Shown here piece by piece: positions 55,956-64,000 of a stretch of DNA of 64,000 nucleotides (its first letter is position 1; each line of letters starts with the position of its first letter). The position numbers and the translations under genes are program-made. The notes beneath the pieces were generated by a model. The model had not been told where the DNA came from. It worked only from the letters and a program-made list of their open reading frames with translations, and made no database searches. Origin of the DNA: Photobacterium frigidiphilum (GTDB taxonomy: Bacteria > Pseudomonadota > Gammaproteobacteria > Enterobacterales > Vibrionaceae); assembly GCF_003025615.1 (NCBI RefSeq), contig NZ_PYMJ01000008.1, forward strand, positions 166,207 through 230,206, read 5' to 3'.

Positions 55956-57176
55956 ATGCTGAGATCTATGAGTATGACTGGCGAACGAATTGAATGGTTT
56001 AGCGTTAAGCTTTTGCTAATAATTACCTTATTTTTTTCGTTTGTTGGACATGCAGAAGATCGTGATCTTCGTGCTTTTCAGCATGGCTTAGATATTCTGC
56101 CGTTACCGAATGGTCAGTATGTGTCAATTTGGTCTTCTGTTGTATCTGAGAAATTACAATTAACAAATAATGATGAAGAATGGAGCCATAACGTATATAT
56201 GGCTTCATTTTCCAATGCCTCTACGCGACTCTCTCCTGAATTATTAATCTCTGCACCTGATCATACTGCTCAAGAGCCCGCGAGTTCTGCTATAAGCCGT
56301 GATGGTCATATCATGGTGACTATGGAAGATGCTTATCAGGCTAAGCATGAATTAATGCAATCTTATGCCGTATTTGATACTCAATTTAAATCGATAGCCC
56401 CTTACCAACAAGTTGCTTTTGATGGCGGGCATTCGGGGCATGTTGCTGCTGTTGATAATCACTTTGTTATCTTTTTTTCAGAAGGTTGGGTAGACGGCGG
56501 TGGAGTTGATGATCTTGGTTCGGGTGATGATGTATTGCTTAAAACCTATAATTCAATAGGAAAAGAACTAGGGCAGCTTTCGGTATCTGTTGATAAACAG
56601 CATCGTGATTGGTGGCCATTATTAGCGGGTTCTCAGCACGTTGCACTATTAGTATGGCAGCGATTTATTGATGACAAAACGAATGCACAATTAATGTATT
56701 CAATTTACGACCCAATAAAAAACACTTTGATTAAGCAACCAATAGCACTTCGTGGTGATGTTCAGTACTACACGTATGATGTGCAATTTTTGCCTACCGT
56801 GAATCGATTCTTAATTACTGGCACGACGGAAAATAATACAGGTTTCGCATACTTAATTGATGAGCAAGGGTTAGTTGTAAATACACTCAATACGTTACCC
56901 CCTTTTGTTCGTGAAGCTCAGCCTGCGATTATTGGTTACCAAAATGAAGTAGAGCCACATAAGGTAGTGGAAAGAGTTGTCTATCCCATTGCCCCGTCGG
57001 GTTTGGTTGTACTTGATGTGAATAAAACCAGTATTAACATCAAGCAGCGATTATACGATCCTTATTTATGGCAATACATCGGTACTGATGGGGTGTTTTT
57101 AGATGAGCAAACCGTTTATTTTCACACATTGTCGCAATATGGATTAAAAGAGATGCGTTGGCATATTCAAAAATAA
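55956..57176 (+). CDS. Exported protein of unknown function
   Basis: 406 residues. A signal peptide covers about residues 17-33 (VKLLLIITLFFSFVGHA), after which the mature protein begins EDRDLRAFQHGLD. The rest is soluble and beta-rich with regularly spaced strands (LPNGQYVSIWSS, DGHIMVTMEDAY, HFVIFFSEGW, FLITGTTENNTG), suggesting a beta-propeller-like fold. An Asp- and Gly-rich loop GWVDGGGVDDLGSGDD might bind calcium. No family was recognised. It stands before the di-heme peroxidase gene but 303 bases away, so operon membership is uncertain. Confidence 0.62.
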   Translation: MLRSMSMTGERIEWFSVKLLLIITLFFSFVGHAEDRDLRAFQHGLDILPLPNGQYVSIWSSVVSEKLQLTNNDEEWSHNVYMASFSNASTRLSPELLISAPDHTAQEPASSAISRDGHIMVTMEDAYQAKHELMQSYAVFDTQFKSIAPYQQVAFDGGHSGHVAAVDNHFVIFFSEGWVDGGGVDDLGSGDDVLLKTYNSIGKELGQLSVSVDKQHRDWWPLLAGSQHVALLVWQRFIDDKTNAQLMYSIYDPIKNTLIKQPIALRGDVQYYTYDVQFLPTVNRFLITGTTENNTGFAYLIDEQGLVVNTLNTLPPFVREAQPAIIGYQNEVEPHKVVERVVYPIAPSGLVVLDVNKTSINIKQRLYDPYLWQYIGTDGVFLDEQTVYFHTLSQYGLKEMRWHIQK

Positions 57177-57479
57177 AGCTTTGTTGATGAGGTGTTGATT
57201 CTTAGTTCTTTTTATCGTTCTGCTTTTCATCTGACATAGATATATCGCTTACAATTAGTGTCCACAGATATTAGCAACATATTGATACTGCTTTGACTAT
57301 CTCATTAATCAGAATTAAGACCTGCCATTTAAATGTAACCTGATCTATAGGGTAGCTATAGTAATAAATATAAGCATTTTTGACTGCTTTACAGTTAACA
57401 AAGAATATACGACTTATCCTTGTTGAGATAGATACCTGTATAAATTAATAATAATGAGTTTGCTAGGTTTTGGTATCTT
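57177..57479. other. Intergenic region before the peroxidase gene
   Basis: 303 AT-rich bases. The peroxidase promoter must lie here. No clear operator, repeat or gene was found. Confidence 0.4.
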
Positions 57480-58835
57480 ATGACTACTTCCAATGTATTG
57501 GTTATGGTCGTTGTTTTGACTGCTGTTGTTGCCTGTAATGATAGTTCTGATGACACATTGAATAACGACGAGCTAAACAATGAAACTCCCACTGTCGTTT
57601 CCGATAGTACTGTAAATGCAGAAGAAAGCACTGAAAATGCTGAGGAAAATAATACCTCTCCTCCTGATGATATTATCGAATCTCCTGACGATACTATCGA
57701 ACCACCACCAGTACAGCTATTCGATAAGGATGGTTTACCACTGCCAGATTTGAGTATTAACCACGATTACGAAGCATATTTAAATGCGAGACCAAGCTAT
57801 TACATGGATGCAGGCGCTCGTTTTGGTAATGTGATCGATCAAGATAACACGCCAGCGGACAATAAAGTTACAAATGCCGGAGCAGTGCTTGGTCGAGTGC
57901 TTTTCTATGATATTCGTTTGTCGGCTAACAATACTGTTGCTTGTGCATCTTGCCATATTCAGCGGCATGGATTCTCCGATCCTGAAGTGCTGAGTAATGG
58001 CTTTGATGGTGGTAAAACAGGTCGTCATTCTATGGGGTTAACCAATGCCACCTATTATTCTAGAGGTCGTTTCTTCTGGGATGAACGAGCGGGTACGCTA
58101 GAAGAGCAGGTATTAATGCCCATTCAAGATAGTGTTGAAATGGGAATGAATTTATTCGACCTTGAAGTTAAGTTGGGACTTACCAGTTTTTATGCTCCTC
58201 TATTTTTAGCTGCATTCAGTGACGAGGCCATTACCAGCGATCGTATATCAAGATCACTAGCGCAGTTTATTCGCTCTATGGTGAGTTACGGTTCTAAATA
58301 TGATCAAGCTTTTACGGCAGGAGGCTCTGATACTCCGGATTTTAGTGCTGTTTTTTCTGAGCAAGAATTATTAGGCTTAAGTTTATTTTCTGGTGTACCG
58401 GGTGATAATTCAGATTCACTTGGCTGTGATTCTTGTCATCATACATCAGCGCACTCGGCCGATAATAAACACGTGAACGGGTTAGATGCCAATACAAGTG
58501 CAGATCAAGGCGTGGGAGGTGGTTTCTTTAAAGTGCCTTCATTGCGTAATATCGCGGTAAGAGCCCCTTATATGCATGATGGTCGTTTTAGTAGCTTAGC
58601 TGAAGTGATTGAATTTTATAATAGCGGTGTTCAGGCGCACCCTAATTTAGCCCCTGCGCTAAGGCGAAGAAATTCTTCTAATGGCCGTCCGGTGCAGTTT
58701 AATCTTAATCAAGCAGAGAAAGAGGCGTTAGTGGTGTTTCTTGAAGCATTAACAGACGAAGCGTTTTTAGTGAACCCTATCTTTAGTAATCCTTTTCCTG
58801 AGGTTATTAATGAAGAAAGCGAGCCTGAATCATAA
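57480..58835 (+). CDS. Di-heme cytochrome c peroxidase-family lipoprotein
   Basis: 451 residues. The N-terminus is a lipoprotein-like signal (VLVMVVVLTAVVACND, Cys near residue 20). An acidic linker of about 60 residues, rich in Asp/Glu/Asn/Pro, follows. The catalytic part has two c-type heme sites, CASCHIQ near residue 160 and CDSCHH near 318, with the conserved FKVPSLRNIAVRAPYMHDGRFSSLAEVIEFYN segment of MauG/CCP proteins. It probably reduces hydrogen peroxide in the periplasm or oxidises a partner protein, as MauG does. The ribosome-binding site before the chosen ATG is poor. Confidence 0.9.
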   Translation: MTTSNVLVMVVVLTAVVACNDSSDDTLNNDELNNETPTVVSDSTVNAEESTENAEENNTSPPDDIIESPDDTIEPPPVQLFDKDGLPLPDLSINHDYEAYLNARPSYYMDAGARFGNVIDQDNTPADNKVTNAGAVLGRVLFYDIRLSANNTVACASCHIQRHGFSDPEVLSNGFDGGKTGRHSMGLTNATYYSRGRFFWDERAGTLEEQVLMPIQDSVEMGMNLFDLEVKLGLTSFYAPLFLAAFSDEAITSDRISRSLAQFIRSMVSYGSKYDQAFTAGGSDTPDFSAVFSEQELLGLSLFSGVPGDNSDSLGCDSCHHTSAHSADNKHVNGLDANTSADQGVGGGFFKVPSLRNIAVRAPYMHDGRFSSLAEVIEFYNSGVQAHPNLAPALRRRNSSNGRPVQFNLNQAEKEALVVFLEALTDEAFLVNPIFSNPFPEVINEESEPES

Positions 58836-58895
58836 ATGATAACTCGGCTCGCTAGTGTAAATTGGTGCTGCAAAGGTGCTTTGGTAAGGGAGGAT

Positions 58896-59519
58896 TTATC
58901 CGCCCCATCCTTTACTACCTGATGATGATTTACTGCTGTTCCAGCTCGACTTCGCTGAAACCGTTGAGCCAAACCCACCACGAGAGATCGTACGGTTGAC
59001 TGTTGCCTTGGGTTTCATCTGATCTTTGGAGACTCGGACTTTGGTTTTTTTATAGCTACTACGGCCGTAATCATTACCATCTGCCGTCGTCCAGCGATCA
59101 TAAAAAATACTACCAGGGTATGATGAGCGGAACATCGGCTGTGAATAATACCCACGGTTGTTGTTGCTAATCATCCGGCTGAACATGAAGCCCGCCATTG
59201 CAGGCATAAACCAATTGTTCTGTTGTGATTGTACACAGGCATTGTTACCAAACTCGGCTGAACAGTCGTATTGTGTTTGATATTTCGGTGCTGTGCGTTC
59301 TGCTTCTGCTAGTGCGTTTTGATAGGCAGCTTGGCATTCACTGGTGTAACTAGGGTTGTCATCGACACAATCGTTTAACCCTTGATAAATGGATGCTTCA
59401 CTACTGTTATCAGTACACCCAGATAAAATACCCGCAAAAGCCACAGTGACTGGTGCAACAGAATATGTGCGCCAATTCTTTCGCATACTGGCTAGTACAA
59501 CCTGATTACTTCGTTTCAT
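58896..59519 (-). CDS. yjfM: DUF1190 (YgiB/YjfM-type) lipoprotein-like protein
   Basis: 207 residues from the ATG at 59519 (MKRSNQVVLASMRKNW). Family traits: an N-terminal hydrophobic segment with a lipobox-like ILSGCTDNS, then conserved Cys residues in DCVDDNPSYTSECQAAYQNAL and DCSAEFGNNACVQSQQNNWFMPAMAGFMFSRMI. The C-terminus is rich in Ser, Gly and Lys (KSSWNSSKSSSGSKGWGG). The usual partner YgiC/YjfC is encoded at 46.7-47.8 kb. Last gene of the yjf-like operon. Confidence 0.88.
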   Translation of the reverse strand: MKRSNQVVLASMRKNWRTYSVAPVTVAFAGILSGCTDNSSEASIYQGLNDCVDDNPSYTSECQAAYQNALAEAERTAPKYQTQYDCSAEFGNNACVQSQQNNWFMPAMAGFMFSRMISNNNRGYYSQPMFRSSYPGSIFYDRWTTADGNDYGRSSYKKTKVRVSKDQMKPKATVNRTISRGGFGSTVSAKSSWNSSKSSSGSKGWGG

Positions 59520-59530
59520 TTTGGCTGCTC

Positions 59531-59947
59531 CTAGTAAGTCATACAAGCGGCATTCAGTAGACCAACAGATACAGAGGTTGCTGCCATAAGAATACCTGCT
59601 GGTACTTCGCCGGCTTCAATACGCTCAACAATTTTTGGCATGAAACCAAAGCGTACAATAACGAAAGCAATAAGTTGAGCAAGCAAAGCCACAATACCCC
59701 AAACGGCAAAGTCGATTAAGTTAACCGAGTTACTGGCAGCACTTGCAATCGCAATGCTGTAACCAATAATTGAACCTGCTAACGCGATTGCCGCCGCGAT
59801 ATTTTTGTCTTCTTTGACCAGTTTCCATTCGTCGTGTGGCGTAATACGCACATAGACAAATTTAAACAACATCAAGAAAGCCAGTGACATTAAGAAATAT
59901 AGAAAAAAAGAGCCAAGGCCTGCCAGTGAATTTGCTAAAACATCCAT
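59531..59947 (-). CDS. yjfL: DUF350 (YjfL-type) membrane protein
   Basis: 138 residues with four transmembrane helices arranged as two repeats, the pattern of DUF350. The middle has the family's KEDKNIAAAIALAGSIIGYSIAIASAA segment. The protein sits in the inner membrane; its molecular role is unknown. It lies between yjfK-like and yjfM-like genes on the same strand. Confidence 0.9.
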   Translation of the reverse strand: MDVLANSLAGLGSFFLYFLMSLAFLMLFKFVYVRITPHDEWKLVKEDKNIAAAIALAGSIIGYSIAIASAASNSVNLIDFAVWGIVALLAQLIAFVIVRFGFMPKIVERIEAGEVPAGILMAATSVSVGLLNAACMTY

Positions 59948-59978
59948 GTGGATTCCTAAATAAGTAAGTAATTACAAA

Positions 59979-60614
59979 CTAGCCAATGAGCTTAAAGTCT
60001 GTAGGGGATAGATTAATACCAGTGCTCGTGGATAAGCAGCGTTCGGCACGGTTGTGGATTATCTTTTCTTCGCCTGACACCAAAACCGATTCATAAATGT
60101 CATTGCCCACTTCACGCTCATAGATCATAACAAATTGATCCGTTTCGCTAATTGAACCATTTTCGAGCCATGTTTTTTCTGTCATCGCGACAGGTTTACT
60201 GTTGTCCCATACTTTATCAAATGTATGGCCTTCGAGCTCCCACGTTGGCTGTACAATTTGGTTATGGAGTAAATGCTTCCACTCCGATTCCGTATCAATC
60301 GGTTTGGTATCGTAGAAGTAATACAGTTTTACTTCACTGACATCGGCTTCTGTTTCACCTTGGGTTAACACTTGAATAAAGCCTTCGTCATCCGTGTAAT
60401 AACGGATTAAACGCGTTTGCTCATCAAGTTGAACGACACCAACGGCTTTGATCAGCTGAGTACGTGATGCCCCCTCGATAACAAGATCGGGTTCAATAAG
60501 ACGAAGTTTAAGATCATCAAGTTCAAACGCCCCACCAAGCCTTAATCCTAAGATTTCTGGGCTTTTAGGTACGCTAACTTCAGGCGTTGTTTTCTTTTTA
60601 AACCAATTAAACAT
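59979..60614 (-). CDS. yjfK: DUF2491 (YjfK-type) protein
   Basis: 211 residues, soluble. The beginning MFNWFKKK is followed by LGLRLGGAFELDDLKLRLIEPDLVIEGASRTQLIKAVGVVQLDEQ, which matches the DUF2491 family as I know it. The rest contains mostly beta strands (FIQVLTQGE, VKLYYFYDTKP). Function unknown. Same operon and order as in the E. coli yjf cluster. Confidence 0.85.
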   Translation of the reverse strand: MFNWFKKKTTPEVSVPKSPEILGLRLGGAFELDDLKLRLIEPDLVIEGASRTQLIKAVGVVQLDEQTRLIRYYTDDEGFIQVLTQGETEADVSEVKLYYFYDTKPIDTESEWKHLLHNQIVQPTWELEGHTFDKVWDNSKPVAMTEKTWLENGSISETDQFVMIYEREVGNDIYESVLVSGEEKIIHNRAERCLSTSTGINLSPTDFKLIG

Positions 60615-60657
60615 GTTGGTTCCTAAACGGTTTCAGAAGAAGGTCAAAAGAGATTTA

Positions 60658-61683
60658 TTATTTCCAATTGAACTGGTTAATACGTTCATCAGAGATATAA
60701 AAAAGTTTAGCCTCAGGTGGTACTTCACGCTGTAGCGAAGGGTTTAGCTCTACGCCATCCCCCGTATCAATCGCAATGAGAGTCGCATCGTGTTCTTGCT
60801 TAAAGAGCGTGAATAAAATATCGATAGTCGTAATGGCTGAACCACTTGGGTAAGTGACCGAGTATTGAGTCATGCCTTGATCCGTACTCAGTAATTCGTG
60901 GTGTAACTCGCTTGAGCCTGGGTCGACAGCTGCTTTTGCTAGCATCTCTACTGCGACAGAAGGAATGCATTCAGCATTCGGGCAATGCTGCTTAAGCAAC
61001 TGGCTTAAGGATTCGTCATTGAAATAGGCAAGTAGGTGTGCGGTAGGGTTCTTATTGGCACAGTATAAGGCTGCCGATAGCGTGACGTCGTCTTCGGGGT
61101 TATCAATCACAATACAGCTTGCTTGTTCAATGCTTGCTCGTGCCATACCTTCATTATCGGTAAAGCTAGCTACACGGACAAATTCAACTTCACCCGGTAA
61201 TGGGTTTTCTATTTCAGGGCGCACGCATAATACGATAGGGCGGTTGCCTTTTTCTTCATGTTGCAACATTTTTATCAGATGCAAGGTGCGTTGCGCATTC
61301 CAGCCAAGCACTAAAATATGATTGTCCACTTTAAGACTCCGTCTTCCCAACAGGCCACTTTTCCAATAAGAAATGAAACCCCCTGCAATACGCCCAATAC
61401 CGAGTGCAAATAACCCAAGACCACCGGGAATAATGAATAAAGAAACGACCCACTTACCCATTACCGTTGTGGGTGACATGTCACCATAGCCAACGGTTGA
61501 TGCTGTTACGAATAGATAATAAACAAAATCGGTAAGTGAGTGCGTAAGTGCACGCTCACCGGCTATCACAAGTAATAGCCAGCTTATTGCACTATAACCA
61601 AGCAAGGTAAGTAAAAGGTTTCGTCCATTCAACTGCCCTAAGTTTTTTACGGCCCAACGTTGAAAGAGAATCCATATCGACAT
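60658..61683 (-). CDS. Potassium-channel-like protein with RCK-type domain
   Basis: 341 residues. Two N-terminal membrane helices flank a pore loop with the selectivity filter TASTVGYGDMSPTT (residues about 60-75), followed by a NHILVLGWNAQRTLHLIKML Rossmann segment typical of RCK ligand-binding domains. The layout is that of MthK-like or Kch-like K+ channels. It lies between the PspA-like and DUF2491-like genes, a position I have seen in related yjf-type operons, and may respond to membrane stress. Confidence 0.9.
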   Translation of the reverse strand: MSIWILFQRWAVKNLGQLNGRNLLLTLLGYSAISWLLLVIAGERALTHSLTDFVYYLFVTASTVGYGDMSPTTVMGKWVVSLFIIPGGLGLFALGIGRIAGGFISYWKSGLLGRRSLKVDNHILVLGWNAQRTLHLIKMLQHEEKGNRPIVLCVRPEIENPLPGEVEFVRVASFTDNEGMARASIEQASCIVIDNPEDDVTLSAALYCANKNPTAHLLAYFNDESLSQLLKQHCPNAECIPSVAVEMLAKAAVDPGSSELHHELLSTDQGMTQYSVTYPSGSAITTIDILFTLFKQEHDATLIAIDTGDGVELNPSLQREVPPEAKLFYISDERINQFNWK

Positions 61684-61734
61684 TAATTACCTCCTTGTCG
61701 CTATCCTTCAATATTATAACGAAGGATAGTCTAA

Positions 61735-62421
61735 TTACTTACCTAAAATACGCGCAAGTTCATCTTCTGCCGATGATTTTCCGCCTGCTGTGATACCAGC
61801 TTCAGCCAGTTTCTTATCAAGGCTACCACCCGATTGCTCTTCAGCCATTTCTGCTGCAGCTTCAAGTTGTGCTGATTTCTCTGTTTGGCGTTGTTTAATA
61901 CGCTCTAGTGATTCAACCGCAGTGTGCATTTTAGCATTGGCACCTACGTTAGTTGCCGATACTGCTGATTGTGCTTTTTGTACCGCTTCGTTAGCTTTAA
62001 CGATATCAACTTGTTGCTCTAGCTGGCGTAGTTTGTCTTTTGCTTGTGCAATATTAGTGCGCATGCTTTGTTCTGATTTAATAAACTGATCAAGGTATGT
62101 TTGCTCAGCTTGCTGTTCACTACGCAGTGCCGCCACTTTATGTGCACATTCAAGAGCCAGTTCTTGCTGACCTTTTTCCATTGCGCCACGTGCATGGCCT
62201 TCATATTCTGTAATGCCGTTGTTGAATGCTTCCACTTTCTGTTGTGACATTTTACGCTTTGCAACAATGCTAACAAGTGCTTCGTCTGAACGGCGAAGTT
62301 CCTGTTTTGCTTCACGGATTTCTTGATCAAGAATACGCAGTGCCTGACCATCAGCTACAGATTCTGCTGCGTCGTTTGCTCCGCCTTTAATTGCGGTAAA
62401 TAATTTTTTCCAAACGCTCAT
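61735..62421 (-). CDS. yjfJ: PspA/IM30-family membrane-stress protein (YjfJ type)
   Basis: 228 residues. A long coiled-coil protein of the PspA/Vipp1 family: SVWKKLFTAIKGGANDAAESVADGQALRILDQEIREAKQELRRSDEALVSIVAKR near the start and a helix-rich remainder ending LDKKLAEAGITAGGKSSAEDELARILGK. Family members bind and protect membranes. The stop of the DUF2170 gene overlaps its start (both at 62421), implying coupling. Confidence 0.92.
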   Translation of the reverse strand: MSVWKKLFTAIKGGANDAAESVADGQALRILDQEIREAKQELRRSDEALVSIVAKRKMSQQKVEAFNNGITEYEGHARGAMEKGQQELALECAHKVAALRSEQQAEQTYLDQFIKSEQSMRTNIAQAKDKLRQLEQQVDIVKANEAVQKAQSAVSATNVGANAKMHTAVESLERIKQRQTEKSAQLEAAAEMAEEQSGGSLDKKLAEAGITAGGKSSAEDELARILGK

Positions 62422-62819
62422 TATACTGTCTCCGCTAGGTGTTCTTGGTAAAGTTCGATAAATGCTTCTACATTTCGGAATAAAGTTGCTACTTCAATAA
62501 CAACACTTTGTGCATTGGATTGAGAAGATAAAGAACCAAATGCAATGTAATAGCTGTGACCATCAATGGTATTAAGACCAATGGTAGATAATGGGAACAT
62601 CATGTGCGTGCGTAAGATCTCATCGTTTAACGCATTCACATCTTTTACTTGGTCTTGAGGAAATAATAATACTTCAACAAGAATCTGCTCACCCGCAACG
62701 GCAAGGTACGCTTCGATGTTATCTTCATTACGTAGAACAAGCGTTTGCTCATTGGTTTCAATCTGCCAACCGTCATGCTCGCTTAGAATCGGAAGAAGAT
62801 CTGATAATTGCAACGTCAT
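62421..62819 (-). CDS. yjfI: DUF2170 (YjfI-type) protein
   Basis: 132 residues, soluble. It matches DUF2170: LSDLLPILSEHDGWQIETNEQTLVLRNEDNIEAYLAVAGEQILVEVLLFP, then MMFPLSTIGLNTIDGHSYYIAFGSLSS. It is the first gene of the operon, so the promoter lies upstream of 62819. It probably partners the PspA-like protein. Confidence 0.88.
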   Translation of the reverse strand: MTLQLSDLLPILSEHDGWQIETNEQTLVLRNEDNIEAYLAVAGEQILVEVLLFPQDQVKDVNALNDEILRTHMMFPLSTIGLNTIDGHSYYIAFGSLSSQSNAQSVVIEVATLFRNVEAFIELYQEHLAETV

Positions 62820-63290
62820 AGTCGATACCTTATATATGAGTAGTAAAACTTACTTTACGTCTTTTTGCCTGTACATAGGCATAATAACAAGCTGTTTTAT
62901 TAGGTTCGTTAAATACGTAAATGTTCAATCTGATATTCAATATACCTGAAAGATGTAGAGCATATCCTACAGTATGAATTTATAGGGTTAAAAATCAGAG
63001 TATTTTTGCAATTTTGATGGTTTTTTTGTGACCAAATGTGAACTGTGAGTTGAATGGAAAATATAATTTTGTTCGTTAGGAGGTTACTGATATATACATC
63101 ATCATTTTTCTTGGCTTGTTGAATGCCATTTCCTGAGTGAATGTATGTGATGAGCATAGCCGGAGAAGAACGGAGTGTAGGCGGTATAACGGGGATGAAA
63201 AAAAACCGAGAATACACTCGGTTTTTATAAAAAATTGGTTTTCATTGAGAAAGATACAAACAGTTCTCTCTACGCTGATTTATTCAACAA
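62820..63290. other. Intergenic region between the yjf operon and the transketolase gene
   Basis: 471 bases. The right part holds the transketolase terminator at 63202-63225. The left part must hold the yjf operon promoter. Short reading frames in both directions have no ribosome-binding site or recognisable product. Confidence 0.45.
63202..63225 (-). terminator. Intrinsic terminator of the transketolase gene
   Basis: Stem AAAACCGAG / CTCGGTTTT with loop AATACA, followed on the minus strand by eight T residues. Confidence 0.85.
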
Positions 63291-64000
63291 TTAAGCTAAA
63301 AGCTCTTTTGCTGTATCAACAACGTTTTCAACCGTAAAACCAAACATCTTGAATAGCTCGCCTGCAGGTGCAGACTCACCAAATGTTGTCATACCGATGA
63401 TGCGACCATCGAAACCAACGAACTTGTACCAGAAGTCAGCAATACCCGCTTCAACTGCAATACGTGCAGTCACATCAGACGGTAATACTGATTCACGGTA
63501 AGCAGCATCTTGCTTATCGTATGTGTCTGTTGCTGGCATAGAAACAACGCGAACCTTACGGCCTTCAGCAGTTAGCTGTGCGTAAGCTTCTGTTACTAGC
63601 TCAACTTCAGAACCTGTCGCGATAAGAATAAGTTCAGGCTTGCCTTCACAATCTTTCAGGATGTAACCACCCTTCGCGATATTAGCCACTTGAGCGTCAG
63701 TACGTGCTTGTTGTGCTAGGTTCTGACGCGAGAAGATGAGCGCTGTAGGGCCATCTTTACGTTCGATTGCCAGTTTCCAAGCAACAGCAGATTCAACCTG
63801 ATCACATGGACGCCATGTGCTCATGTTAGGTGTTAGACGCAGTGAAGCAATTTGCTCTACTGGCTGGTGCGTCGGACCATCTTCACCCAGACCGATTGAG
63901 TCGTGCGTGTACACTTGGATGTTCTGAATTTTCATCAGTGCAGCCATACGCATTGCGTTACGTGCGTATTCCATAAACATCAGGAATGTTGCACCGTAAG
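63291..64000 (-). CDS. tkt: Transketolase, C-terminal part (gene continues beyond the window)
   Basis: About 236 C-terminal residues of an enzyme of roughly 660. The frame stays open to the right edge ([19 protein letters not shown]). Recognisable features: the pyrimidine-domain end [22 protein letters not shown] and the C-terminal domain with [19 protein letters not shown] and a closing [20 protein letters not shown]. Transketolase exchanges two-carbon units in the pentose phosphate pathway with thiamine diphosphate. A terminator follows the stop at 63202-63225. Confidence 0.95.
   Translation of the reverse strand, partial: YGATFLMFMEYARNAMRMAALMKIQNIQVYTHDSIGLGEDGPTHQPVEQIASLRLTPNMSTWRPCDQVESAVAWKLAIERKDGPTALIFSRQNLAQQARTDAQVANIAKGGYILKDCEGKPELILIATGSEVELVTEAYAQLTAEGRKVRVVSMPATDTYDKQDAAYRESVLPSDVTARIAVEAGIADFWYKFVGFDGRIIGMTTFGESAPAGELFKMFGFTVENVVDTAKELLA

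Noticed and set aside
63054..63200. Small gene between the yjf operon and the transketolase terminator
   Set aside because: Frames on both strands lack ribosome-binding sites and similarity to known proteins.

Overview
The window looks like one chromosomal stretch of a marine gammaproteobacterium of the Vibrionaceae. Pointers to this are the AT-rich base composition, a lipase with a LifO-type foldase, a complete Vibrio-style type VI secretion system (T6SS), a lacZ gene and a transketolase gene. Photobacterium or a close relative is my best guess, but no rRNA or other species marker is present. No tRNA, rRNA, CRISPR array or intact transposon was seen.

Layout. 1-5 kb: two AraC-type regulators, a bile-acid/sodium symporter family protein, the lipase-foldase operon and a small GntR-type regulator. 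5-11 kb: a small unknown gene, a decayed IS110-type transposase fragment, a large exported protein with a C39-like Cys/His/Asp arrangement, and lacZ with a LacI-type palindrome upstream. 11-12 kb: a small unknown gene and a CspA-type cold-shock gene. 12.6-15.5 kb (minus strand): vgrG, a DUF6931-like gene and a PAAR gene.

16.2-44 kb (plus strand) is the core of the window. It runs tssA-hcp-tssB-tssC-tssC2-tssE-tssF-tssG-tssH, then four tightly coupled genes that are not T6SS core components (an ATP-grasp ligase, an MFS transporter fused to a sensor-like N-terminus, and two periplasmic binding proteins), then fha-tssJ-tssK-tssL-tssM and a small kinase. Three genes follow that look like secreted cargo: a helical protein with hydrophobic stretches, a protein with a YopT-like Cys58/His155/Asp171 arrangement, and a protein with an HEMTH zinc-protease motif. 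With vgrG and PAAR all structural T6SS parts are present, so an assembled, armed system is plausible. The four-gene insert and the cargo set are the best candidates for undescribed biology.

44-50 kb: a chemoreceptor, a relic of a GFA-family gene reduced to 53 codons, a YgiC/YjfC glutathionylspermidine-synthase-like ligase, and a TetR repressor facing a metallo-hydrolase lipoprotein across two matching palindromes. 50-56 kb: a LysR regulator divergent from an aspartase-like lyase, an MmgE/PrpD protein and a Dcu-type carrier, a set that suggests uptake and cleavage of an aspartate- or fumarate-derived compound. 56-59 kb: an exported protein of unknown role and a di-heme peroxidase lipoprotein. 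59-63 kb (minus strand): a yjfI-yjfJ-channel-yjfK-yjfL-yjfM-like envelope operon whose usual YjfC partner sits 11 kb away. The window ends inside a transketolase gene.
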